Shown: in pieces, positions 10,389 through 20,593 of the stretch | How positions within the stretch are numbered: position 1 is the stretch's first letter | Layout of the letters: every line of letters starts with the position of its first letter | Assembly: GCA_949358305.1 (NCBI GenBank) | Contig: OX442323.1 | Coordinates: 7,688,001-7,752,000, forward strand | DNA from: Strigamia acuminata | Taxonomy: Eukaryota; Arthropoda; Chilopoda; Geophilomorpha; Linotaeniidae | Reading direction: 5' to 3' | DNA: 64,000 bases | The notes under the pieces: model-generated | Told to the model about the DNA's origin: nothing | What the model saw: only the letters and a program-made list of their open reading frames with translations | Database searches by the model: none | Translations under genes and position numbers: made by a program

Positions 10389-11123
10389 TCAATACCATTG
10401 ACCCCATTTAATTATTAAATTAGCCAGTTCATCTTTTTTCTTTACTAAATTTCGCCACTTAGTTGCCATTTGATTGTGTGTAAAGCGCTTTGGATTGAAC
10501 CGTACATCAGCCTCAATTTTTATCCAACGGCCTTTCCCGTATACAACCACTCCTTGGTAAAATAAATCCACGTCTTCCTTACGCCACTCGGCGGGGCATG
10601 GTGGCTCCCGGCATGGTGGCTCCCGGCATGGTGGCTCCCGGCATGGTGGCTCCCGGCATGGTGGCTCCCGGCATGGTGGCTCCCGGCATGGTGGCTCCCG
10701 GCATGGTGGCTCCCGGCATGGTGGCTCCCGGCATGGTGGCTCCGTCTCTGGTTCCGTCTCGGTCTCCTCCGATTCCGTTTCGGTCTCCGTCTCGGTCTCC
10801 GTCTCCGGTTGCCACACAGATTCGTTAAATGGTTCACCCCCCCGAACAAGTTCGGGGTCCATCTCTCGTAATTGTTTTTCTAGAGTCTCCACCCGATTCC
10901 GCCACGCCCTGTAAAAATCAAATTTTTAATTTTTGTTATTTTTGTTATTTTTGTTATTTCCCTAGATGTTTTCTTCAGCGTTTTTTTTTTTTTGGACCTC
11001 CAATTGATTCAGCAACAACCTGTGAAAATAAAATTTTTAATTTTTGTTATTTTTGTTATTTTTGTTATTTCCCTACTTATTTTGTTCTTCAATTTCTTGA
11101 ACCTTTTTTCTCATTTCCGCCAT
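10389..11123 (-). CDS. Coiled-coil / VNTR / telobox-like Myb protein, unit A copy (splice donor of intron 2 lost)
   Basis: Three exons on the minus strand: 11123-11077, 11019-10966, 10908-10389, giving about 206 aa from [14 protein letters not shown] (an in-frame ATG at 11144 could add seven residues). The N-terminus is coiled coil, then an acidic ETETE stretch, then nine-plus CREPP pentapeptides, then a C-terminal Myb/SANT domain: [27 protein letters not shown] and KWRNLVKK. The FNPKR...KWRNL pattern resembles the telobox Myb of TRF-type telomere proteins. In this copy the intron-2 donor is CT instead of GT (10965), so normal splicing should fail. Function is not established. Confidence 0.65.
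10595..10743 (-). repeat. 15-bp coding VNTR, unit A (about 10 repeats)
   Basis: Perfect tandem GCATGGTGGCTCCCG, encoding Cys-Arg-Glu-Pro-Pro on the minus strand. Fewest copies of the three units. Confidence 0.95.
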
Positions 11124-11345
11124 TGACAGAAGCTTGTTTGGCATTGTACAGCCGAATGCAGAAGGTGTACCTGCAATTACCATTAGACCACTTCATTGAT
11201 TATACCAAAATACCAAAAAAACAAAAAAGAAAAAAAGAAAAAGGAAAAAAAAAAAGGAAAAAAAGAAAACATCTGGTCAAACCCAAGCAGAAAAACAAGA
11301 TCCCGATCGCCACTAAAGCGCTCCAGCAGCAAAAAACAAAAATAC

Positions 11346-11612
11346 AGCAGAACGCCGATTATCCGAACTAATTAGGACACAGGTTGTTCATAAAACCCAT
11401 TTTTTTCATATAATCGCACATTCGGTTTATGTACAAATAGAAAATCGTTTAAAACAATAAGAAAACGTTCAAAATTGTTAGAAAACGTTAAAAATCGATA
11501 TAAAATCGTTTGAAAACGTTCAAAATCGATACAATCCCATTTAAATACGTTCAAAATCGATTAAAAATCGGGTGGTTTGTTTACCCACCATTCGGATAAT
11601 CGGCGTTCTCCT
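11346..11612. mobile_element. Pogo/Tigger-like MITE in unit A
   Basis: Inverted ends around GAACGCCGATTATCCGAA (left 11350-11367; right complement 11591-11608), about 267 bp, with an AT-rich interior of repeated AAAATCGTTT/AAAACGTTC words and no coding capacity. The GATTATCCGAA end is reminiscent of pogo/Tigger terminal repeats; superfamily is inference. Confidence 0.55.
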
Positions 11613-12310
11613 TTCCTTGTAATCTCGAAAACATCAAAATGCAGCGGAAGTGGAAGTTGCAAATCCGCCATTTCCCTCGCTTAAAGTGGGAAGTGTGTTT
11701 TGCTCATTAGTGTTTATCTTTTAATTGGTTTCGGGTGTAAATGCGCGACTCACGGGTTTTCCCTTCCCTTTTCCCGCCAATTTGCCGTGGAATCTGGGCA
11801 GCCCGTTCCGTCATCAAAGGGATGCCGAGGTCCCGTTCGGCTGGCAAGGGCCGTGACTCATGTAAGGACTGTGGGGCACGCGCCACGTCTGGCTTAATCA
11901 AGTATTGATGAGTTGACAACGCCAGATGCTTACTAGGAAATCTCCCGGGATCGGGAATCACCCGACTAACGCGTGCGCTGTCAACAACAGTAGCCGGAAA
12001 ATGACCAATTGAGTGCATTTGCTTTTTAAATTTGAGCGAAATGGGTGCGCGGCCCTTTAATTAGCTCATTTAAACACGAAATTGGTGAATGCGTGGTTAA
12101 CAAGGGCTGCGTTTTGTTTTCTTTTGTTTGCTGTGAAGCGCCCTAACTAAGTGTGCGCTTTCTGTTCTTTTCGACATTTAATGGGAATAAAACCCAATTG
12201 CACAACTTCGAGATTTGGTGCGATTTCGCATTGTTTGGGGTGGATTTTTACGATTTACTCAAGATTTAACATCAAATTGGGCTAATTTATTTGATTTTAT
12301 CGCGATTTCA
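11613..12310. other. Unit A: ~0.7 kb GC-richer segment with no convincing gene
   Basis: Small open frames (65-103 codons) occur on both strands and are conserved only because the units are near-identical. No domain is recognised. A short frame from 11659 (MQRKWKLQIRHF) is too short to call. Confidence 0.4.
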
Positions 12311-13037
12311 CACCAAATTTGTACATTTTTCCTGATTTTACCGCTATTTTACACCCAATTGGTACATTTTTCCTGATTTTACACCCAATTTGTACATTTT
12401 TCCTGACTTTATCGCGATTTTACACCCAATTTGTACATTTTCCTGATTTTATCGCCATTTTACACCCAATTGGTACATTTTTCCCTGATTTTATCGCCAT
12501 TTTACACCCAATTGGTACATTTTTCCCTGATTTTATCGCCATTTTACACCCAATTGGTACATTTTTCCCTGATTTTTACACCCAATTTGTACATTTTCCT
12601 GATTTTATCGCCATTTTACACACAATTGGTACATTTTTCCCTGATTTTATCGCCATTTTACACCCAGTTGGTACATTTTTCCCTGATTTTTACACCCAAT
12701 TTGTACATTTTCCTGATTTTATCGCCATTTTACACCCAGTTGGTACATTTTTCCCTGATTTTTACACCCAATTTGTACATTTTCCTGATTTTATCGCCAT
12801 TTTACACCCAATTGGTACATTTTTCCTGATTTTTAAACCGAATTTGTACATTTTTCCTGTTTTTATCGCCATTTTACACCCAGTTGGTACATTTTTCCCT
12901 GATTTTTACACCCAATTTGTACATTTTCCTGATTTTATCGCCATTTTACACCCAATTGGTACATTTTTCCTGATTTTTAAACCGAATTTGTACATTTTTC
13001 CTGTTTTTATCGCCATTTTACACCCAGTTAGTACATT
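12311..13037. repeat. ~43-bp AT-rich minisatellite in unit A
   Basis: Tandem TTTTACACCCAATTGGTACATTTTTCCCTGATTTTATCGCCA-type units (key words ACACCCAATTGGTACA, CCTGATTTTATCGCC), with shorter variants lacking the ATCGCC part. The long open frame across it (about 250 codons) is repeat-driven. Confidence 0.93.
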
Positions 13038-14258
13038 TTCCAGCCTTTGTAGTGATTTCACGAGATATTAAATCACTTTTTTATATTTAAAGTGATTCTA
13101 ACGACTCGTTTTGCGTTAATTTCTTTCCTCCAATCTCGCACCATTTGTCAACTTACGCAGGTGATTTGACAAATTTCATTCCTATCTAATCCAGAGGTCA
13201 ACGCGTGTAAAGGTTCGACATGGAGCCCCAAACAATTGCTGACTCCAAAACTTGACAAAATCTCCACAAAATCTCCACAAACCATCCCAAAATATCAAAA
13301 AAAAAATCCATAAAACAAAAAAACACAAAACAACCTACTTTCCTTTATCTTCTTTTTTCCTAGCGTTTGCTCAGTTGGCTTCATTCACCACTATCACCAG
13401 GTTGGAATTAGCAAAACTGTAAAAATAGACACGAAAAAACCATTAAATCCAACCACCGACCAAAAATAAACACAAATTTAATACCAAACATAAAAACAAA
13501 CAAAAATCAATTCCGAATCCGAACACCAGGGGGTCTAAAATCAATAAATAAAGCCAATCTTCAACGCAATGTTTTTTAAAAAAAAAAATCCAAAAAAAAA
13601 AAGAACTAGGTGCAGTCACCAGTTTGAGACAAGGGAGTCCAAATTATATGAAGAAAGAAAAAGGGAATAAACCAAGGGCACTCACTTCCTTTCTTGTACC
13701 CCAACAATGCACAAGCCCAGTCCAGATTCGACTGGTTTTGGGTTTTCACCCATAAGAGGTGAAGCTAGAAACAGGAAAGGCATTTCAAGGGCTTTCTGGT
13801 CACATTTTCTCCCCCCAACACCCATAATTCCTGTCTGCAAATTAATTAATTAATTACGCTTGCGCATTGCATTTATTTCCCCGGATGTGGACACTTTCCT
13901 AAATAGAAGACAATAAAAATCATCACAAACGTGTCAGTTAGGCACATGAAACTCGCCGTTACCAAAAACTTGACTAACAAATAAGGGGAGCATTCCAAAA
14001 TCAATTACAACAATAGCAAATTCAAATTTTAATTAACTTTTTTTGTGCCAAATATAAAAATTGCCATTTCGTCTCTTAAAGACGCAAGAGGCAGATCCAG
14101 AAAACGGACAAGGAGGAGGCTATTTTGGCTCAAATTTTCACAAACAAACATCGAATGTTTTCGGCAAAAAAATTATTATTTTTCGTCTAAAAATCATTTT
14201 TTTTTCATCTCAATCATATTTTTGGGCCTAAATCTGTATTTTTTGGTACAAAAATGAA
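13038..14258. other. Unit A: 1.2 kb without an assignable gene
   Basis: AT-rich with A-runs. Two short stretches look exon-like, for example 13688-13760 on the minus strand after a ctgtttctag acceptor, but I cannot assign a protein. The right end carries an ATTTTTGG/poly-T segment before the next unit. Confidence 0.35.
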
Positions 14259-14360
14259 AATTTAGTAAAATAAACGAGGAAATGAACACGCACACACGAG
14301 TATCTTGGTTATCTTCGAACGATGACGACGACTCCTTACCGGCCGCATAATACTTTAACA

Positions 14361-15140
14361 TCAATACCATTGACCCCATTTAATTATTAAATTAGCCAGT
14401 TCATCTTTTTTCTTTACTAAATTTCGCCACTTAGTTGCCATTTGATTGTGTGTAAAGCGCTTTGGATTGAACCGTACATCAGCCTCAATTTTTATCCAAC
14501 GGCCTTTCCCGTATACAACCACTCCTTGGTAAAATAAATCCACGTCTTCCTTACGCCACTCGGCGGGGCATGGTGGCTCCCGGCATGGTGGCTCCCGGCA
14601 TGGTGGCTCCCGGCATGGTGGCTCCCGGCATGGTGGCTCCCGGCATGGTGGCTCCCGGCATGGTGGCTCCCGGCATGGTGGCTCCCGGCATGGTGGCTCC
14701 CGGCATGGTGGCTCCCGGCATGGTGGCTCCCGGCATGGTGGCTCCCGGCATGGTGGCTCCGTCTCTGGTTCCGTCTCGGTCTCCTCCGATTCCGTTTCGG
14801 TCTCCGTCTCGGTCTCCGTCTCCGGTTGCCACACAGATTCGTTAAATGGTTCACCCCCCCGAACAAGTTCGGGGTCCATCTCTCGTAATTGTTTTTCTAG
14901 AGTCTCCACCCGATTCCGCCACGCCCTGTAAAAATCAAATTTTTAATTTTTGTTATTTTTGTTATTTTTGTTATTTCCCTACATGTTTTCTTCAGCGTTT
15001 TTTTTTTTTTGGACCTCCAATTGATTCAGCAACAACCTGTGAAAATAAAATTTTTAATTTTTGTTATTTTTGTTATTTTTGTTATTTCCCTACTTATTTT
15101 GTTCTTCAATTTCTTGAACCTTTTTTCTCATTTCCGCCAT
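14361..15140 (-). CDS. Coiled-coil / VNTR / telobox-like Myb protein, unit B copy (intact splice sites)
   Basis: Exons 15140-15094, 15036-14983 and 14925-14361, about 221 aa. Both introns are about 57 bp, start gtaggg and end acag, and are nearly identical to each other. Spliced, the N-terminus is a continuous heptad-like coiled coil through [15 protein letters not shown] and [12 protein letters not shown], which supports the exon model. The C-terminal Myb/SANT domain is identical to copy A. The CREPP tract has three more pentapeptides than A. This copy has GT at both donors. Confidence 0.7.
14567..14760 (-). repeat. 15-bp coding VNTR, unit B (about 13 repeats)
   Basis: Same CREPP-coding unit as in A, three copies longer, frame preserved. 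Confidence 0.95.
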
Positions 15141-15361
15141 TGACAGAAGCTTGTTTGGCATTGTACAGCCGAATGCAGAAGGTGTACCTGCAATTACCAT
15201 TAGACCACTTCATTGATTATACCAAAATACCAAAAAAACAAAAAAGAAAAAAAGAAAAAGGAAAAAAAAAAGGAAAAAAAGAAAACATCTGGTCAAACCC
15301 AAGCAGAAAAACAAGATCCCGATCGCCACTAAAGCGCTCCAGCAGCAAAAAACAAAAATAC

Positions 15362-15628
15362 AGCAGAACGCCGATTATCCGAACTAATTAGGACACAGGT
15401 TGTTCATAAAACCCATTTTTTTCATATAATCGCACATTCGGTTTATGTACAAATAGAAAATCGTTTAAAACAATAAGAAAACGTTCAAAATTGTTAGAAA
15501 ACGTTAAAAATCGATATAAAATCGTTTGAAAACGTTCAAAATCGATACAATCCCATTTAAATACGTTCAAAATCGATTAAAAATCGGGTGGTTCGTTTAC
15601 CCACCATTCGGATAATCGGCGTTCTCCT
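15362..15628. mobile_element. Pogo/Tigger-like MITE, unit B copy
   Basis: Same 267-bp inverted-repeat sequence as at 11346, at the homologous place in the unit, hence copied with the unit and not a separate insertion. Confidence 0.55.
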
Positions 15629-16326
15629 TTCCTTGTAATCTCGAAAACATCAAAATGCAGCGGAAGTGGAAGTTGCAAATCCGCCATTTCCCTCGCTTAA
15701 AGTGGGAAGTGTGTTTTGCTCATTAGTGTTTATCTTTTAATTGGTTTCGGGTGTAAATGCGCGACTCACGGGTTTTCCCTTCCCTTTTCCCGCCAATTTG
15801 CCGTGGAATCTGGGCAGCCCGTTCCGTCATCAAAGGGATGCCGAGGTCCCGTTCGGCTGGCAAGGGCCGTGACTCATGTAAGGACTGTGGGGCACGCGCC
15901 ACGTCTGGCTTAATCAAGTATTGATGAGTTGACAACGCCAGATGCTTACTAGGAAATCTCCCGGGATCGGGAATCACCCGACTAACGCGTGCGCTGTCAA
16001 CAACAGTAGCCGGAAAATGACCAATTGAGTGCATTTGCTTTTTAAATTTGAGCGAAATGGGTGCGCGGCCCTTTAATTAGCTCATTTAAACACGAAATTG
16101 GTGAATGCGTGGTTAACAAGGGCTGCGTTTTGTTTTCTTTTGTTTGCTGTGAAGCGCCCTAACTAAGTGTGCGCTTTCTGTTCTTTTCGACATTTAATGG
16201 GAATAAAACCCAATTGCACAACTTCGAGATTTGGTGCGATTTCGCATTGTTTGGGGTGGATTTTTACGATTTACTCAAGATTTAACATCAAATTGGGCTA
16301 ATTTATTTGATTTTATCGCGATTTCA

Positions 16327-17053
16327 CACCAAATTTGTACATTTTTCCTGATTTTACCGCTATTTTACACCCAATTGGTACATTTTTCCTGATTTTACAC
16401 CCAATTTGTACATTTTTCCTGACTTTATCGCGATTTTACACCCAATTTGTACATTTTCCTGATTTTATCGCCATTTTACACCCAATTGGTACATTTTTCC
16501 CTGATTTTATCGCCATTTTACACCCAATTGGTACATTTTTCCCTGATTTTATCGCCATTTTACACCCAATTGGTACATTTTTCCCTGATTTTTACACCCA
16601 ATTTGTACATTTTCCTGATTTTATCGCCATTTTACACACAATTGGTACATTTTTCCCTGATTTTATCGCCATTTTACACCCAGTTGGTACATTTTTCCCT
16701 GATTTTTACACCCAATTTGTACATTTTCCTGATTTTATCGCCATTTTACACCCAGTTGGTACATTTTTCCCCGATTTTTACACCCAATTTGTACATTTTC
16801 CTGATTTTATCGCCATTTTACACCCAATTGGTACATTTTTCCTGATTTTTAAACCGAATTTGTACATTTTTCCTGTTTTTATCGCCATTTTACACCCAGT
16901 TGGTACATTTTTCCCTGATTTTTACACCCAATTTGTACATTTTCCTGATTTTATCGCCATTTTACACCCAATTGGTACATTTTTCCTGATTTTTAAACCG
17001 AATTTGTACATTTTTCCTGTTTTTATCGCCATTTTACACCCAGTTAGTACATT
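16327..17053. repeat. ~43-bp minisatellite, unit B copy
   Basis: Same array and same copy number as in A. One C/T difference (ttccctg to ttccccg near 16768) is shared with unit C and absent from A. Confidence 0.93.
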
Positions 17054-18274
17054 TTCCAGCCTTTGTAGTGATTTCACGAGATATTAAATCACTTTTTTAT
17101 ATTTAAAGTGATTCTAACGACTCGTTTTGCGTTAATTTCTTTCCTCCAATCTCGCACCATTTGTCAACTTACGCAGGTGATTTGACAAATTTCATTCCTA
17201 TCTAATCCAGAGGTCAACGCGTGTAAAGGTTCGACATGGAGCCCCAAACAATTGCTGACTCCAAAACTTGACAAAATCTCCACAAAATCTCCACAAACCA
17301 TCCCAAAATATCAAAAAAAAAATCCATAAAACAAAAAAACACAAAACAACCTACTTTCCTTTATCTTCTTTTTTCCTAGCGTTTGCTCAGTTGGCTTCAT
17401 TCACCACTATCACCAGGTTGGAATTAGCAAAACTGTAAAAATAGACACGAAAAAACCATTAAATCCAACCACCGACCAAAAATAAACACAAATTTAATAC
17501 CAAACATAAAAACAAACAAAAATCAATTCCGAATCCGAACACCAGGGGGTCTAAAATCAATAAATAAAGCCAATCTTCAACGCAATGTTTTTTAAAAAAA
17601 AAAATCCAAAAAAAAAAAGAACTAGGTGCAGTCACCAGTTTGAGACAAGGGAGTCCAAATTATATGAAGAAAGAAAAAGGGAATAAACCAAGGGCACTCA
17701 CTTCCTTTCTTGTACCCCAACAATGCACAAGCCCAGTCCAGATTCGACTGGTTTTGGGTTTTCACCCATAAGAGGTGAAGCTAGAAACAGGAAAGGCATT
17801 TCAAGGGCTTTCTGGTCACATTTTCTCCCCCCAACACCCATAATTCCTGTCTGCAAATTAATTAATTAATTACGCTTGCGCATTGCATTTATTTCCCCGG
17901 ATGTGGACACTTTCCTAAATAGAAGACAATAAAAATCATCACAAACGTGTCAGTTAGGCACATGAAACTCGCCGTTACCAAAAACTTGACTAACAAATAA
18001 GGGGAGCATTCCAAAATCAATTACAACAATAGCAAATTCAAATTTTAATTAACTTTTTTTGTGCCAAATATAAAAATTGCCATTTCGTCTCTTAAAGACG
18101 CAAGAGGCAGATCCAGAAAACGGACAAGGGGGAGGCTATTTTGGCTCAAATTTTCACAAACAAACATCGAATGTTTTCGGCAAAAAAATTATTATTTTTC
18201 GTCTAAAAATCATTTTTTTTTCATCTCAATCATATTTTTGGGCCTAAATCTGTATTTTTTGGTACAAAAATGAA

Positions 18275-18331
18275 AATTTAGTAAAATAAACGAGGAAATG
18301 AACACGCACACACGAGTATCTTGGTTATCTT
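18275..18331. repeat. 4-kb unit copy C, left 57 bp, cut by the retrotransposon
   Basis: Begins aatttagtaaaataaacgagg like the other units and stops at ...ggttatctt, continuing at 56840. Adding 57 bp to the right part and removing the 4-bp target duplication gives 4031 bp, exactly unit B plus one 15-bp repeat. Confidence 0.92.
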
Positions 18332-20088
18332 TGTGACGGTGACGACCACAACTCCCATTTAACAATGGTACCGGGAAGAGATCGCGATAAATAACAGTGA
18401 ATACAATACGAGATAAATACAAGACAATTTATTGTTGGCAAACAATATGCAGTGAGCTAAATTATACATAAGACTAATGCCAACATTTGGCAAGTTAACT
18501 GACTATTAAACTATACAAAGCATAGGCCAATTGGTCCTAAAATAATATCATTACGTGTCTGGGATAAGGGAGCGGTTTCCCCATCGCTCGACCTGGTTTA
18601 CAGATGTCATCTAAGCCGGATGGCTGTGTCCTGGAGTCCGATATGGCTTCGCTGGTTTCCTTGGTTCGCTGTGTAAATTATCGCACGTCGATAAATCGAA
18701 TGATCTGAGCATTGCGGTTGACTTTGTCTGCACCGCCACAACTTTGGGAGGATATTGGTGTAAGTAAATGTATTCATTTTACTTATCAATATTCCGCTTA
18801 TGAATTATATTTAATTCATATCGTTGTGAATTCTTATTTAGATATTTTTGTGGATAAGTTGTCATCAACTTATCAGTTACATTTGCGTCTTTGATGTAAT
18901 CGTGATCGTAATTAAGTCTTCTGACTTGGTTAATCAACTTGTCGCCAAGTTAATATTTAGCTGTTATAAATAAAATGAAGATTAGGCTTCCCGTCGCAAC
19001 ACACAATTGCCGTCGAAAGAAAATATACGCCTTGCAATGCAGAACGGTATCAAGCGTCCCCTGCGTCGCGACACGGTCGTTCGTCTGGCGATTGACGGTA
19101 TCACGTACACAGGAGTCGATAGCTCGCGGCTCCGCACAGCAGTATAATCTCTCGCGGTACTAATAATAGACCGACTACTTTGGCATCGAATACCATGAGA
19201 ATCAGCTTGCCAAACACTTGGTGCTACTCGTGGTTACTGTAAAACAGACTGCTTTGGCACCATCCGGTGAAGGAACTAATTCTCAACAGCAACGATGCTA
19301 CTTGCGGTAACGGAATACGTTCATACCGAGAAAGACCACATGGTCCTGTCCGGAGGATACTGAATTGCACAACGGCGGGTTCTCCTTCGGCGTCGCAACC
19401 GTAAACTGTAACATTTATGCAACATAATGATCCCAGCACTTCGACTTCAATTGCCGGCGGTGGCATGATTCTGTAGAATCATGCAACGGTTCTTTGTGAA
19501 TAAATCAACAAAGAACCAAAAGGTTTTTTTTACGTGAACAACGAATCATATTTCTTAAGTAACAATACCAAACAGAAAATAATCAAACAGAGCTGCCGGA
19601 TGGCCGGTTGTTTGGGTTTATATAACCTGACTGGATTAGAGATTAATCCAATCAACCAATTGGAACATGGGTTCCACGAATCCCTCCAATCCCGTATCGC
19701 CGGAAGTGGATACGGAGGAGCAATATGCTAATTCACACCACAACCGGAACTGGATACCCAGGACCGGAAATGGATCCACCACTCACATCGATCGGTTGAT
19801 CGATGGATTATCAAATCTCCATTTCTGCTGAACTAGAGATTCCCATCACTTAGTGTGAACAATAATTATTAATATATATTTATATTAATCCTAATAAAGT
19901 GTCGTTTCATACAAATAAATATATTCTTATATTTATTTACCAGTTTTCTTAACTCGCAATTCGAATTTACCGCTGAATTATAATCGCGCCATCTAGTGGC
20001 GACTCGGAGCATTGACAAATGCGGGTTTCGCCAAAAACACTTAAAATTCGGCCGTGTTATTAATAAATAGCACTTATAAACCGTCATA
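18332..20088 (-). mobile_element. 3' (left) LTR of the retrotransposon, 1757 bp
   Basis: Complete and uninterrupted; the same sequence recurs split at 30929-32015 plus 56170-56839 and complete at 60875-62631. It is long for a gypsy LTR. No captured gene was recognised in it; small frames inside are repeat-conserved only. Confidence 0.92.
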
Positions 20089-20103
20089 CATCCCCCTTAA
20101 TTA
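20089..20103 (-). promoter_or_regulatory. Polypurine tract priming plus-strand synthesis
   Basis: On the minus strand TTAATTAAGGGGGATG lies directly before the left LTR. Position and G-run fit the 3' PPT of LTR retrotransposons. Confidence 0.75.
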
Positions 20104-20593
20104 CTCAACTTATAAATTTTATTCATAAGTTTATGTTATTCTTGCGAAATGATTTTATTAATATCTCAAAACAGGACTTTTTCATCCCGAACAGCTGAGT
20201 GCGTATGCGGGTGACTCAAAATAAATTTCATATTTCTGATGTGCGCAACAATTCTTTTTTAATGAATTATCAAGAATAAAATATTATTTGGTTACAATAA
20301 AACAAACTTGGAACTTTACAACACTTAGCCTCTTTTCTTCACACAATTATTATTTCAAATAACGGGAATCTTAACATAATTTTTTGGTAAATTATTTCTT
20401 TTTAGCTTAACAATTATTAAAAGATTTCTTTTGATTTATAGGATTATCTCTCGATTTTCCTTTTTTTAAAAATAACATGACTTTTGCATATCACAACCGC
20501 TTATTAAATACTAAACAGAATACTTTTGAGTTTTTCGTTAATTCTAACATTTTTTCCTTAAATTCTTTTAAATTCGAAAATTAACTCCGCGAG
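20104..20593. other. Non-coding gap between PPT and ORF3
   Basis: About 490 bp, AT-rich, with no open frame of note. Presumably the 3' untranslated part of the internal region. Confidence 0.5.

Larger units (their letters stand above)
10287..14258. repeat. 4-kb tandem unit, copy A (3972 bp)
   Basis: The unit starts at aatttagtaaaataaacgagg and ends just before the same words at 14259. It is nearly identical to copies B and C; the length difference from B (4016 bp) is 45 bp of the 15-bp VNTR minus one base in a poly-A run. Contents on the plus axis: Myb-domain gene (minus strand), poly-A/lysine-like tract, pogo-like MITE, GC-richer 0.7 kb, ~43-bp minisatellite, and 1.2 kb of non-coding sequence. 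Confidence 0.93.
14259..18274. repeat. 4-kb tandem unit, copy B (4016 bp)
   Basis: Head-to-tail with copy A and with the start of copy C at 18275. Only scattered single-base differences from A are visible (for example acaaggaggagg to acaagggggagg near 14110/18126), plus the VNTR change, so the duplication is recent or homogenised. Confidence 0.93.

Noticed and set aside
10598-10828. Plus-strand MVAPG-repeat and minus-strand SHHAG/ATMPG frames over the VNTR
   Set aside because: All are shadows of the CREPP frame, which alone links by splice sites to a coiled coil and to the Myb domain.
12319-13071. 250-codon frame in the ~43-bp minisatellite (and copies at 16335 and 58878)
   Set aside because: The reading frame is a by-product of the repeat; two frames are open in parallel.
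10287-18274. Telomeric location suggested by the telobox-like Myb
   Set aside because: No TTAGG or TTAGGG arrays are present in the window.
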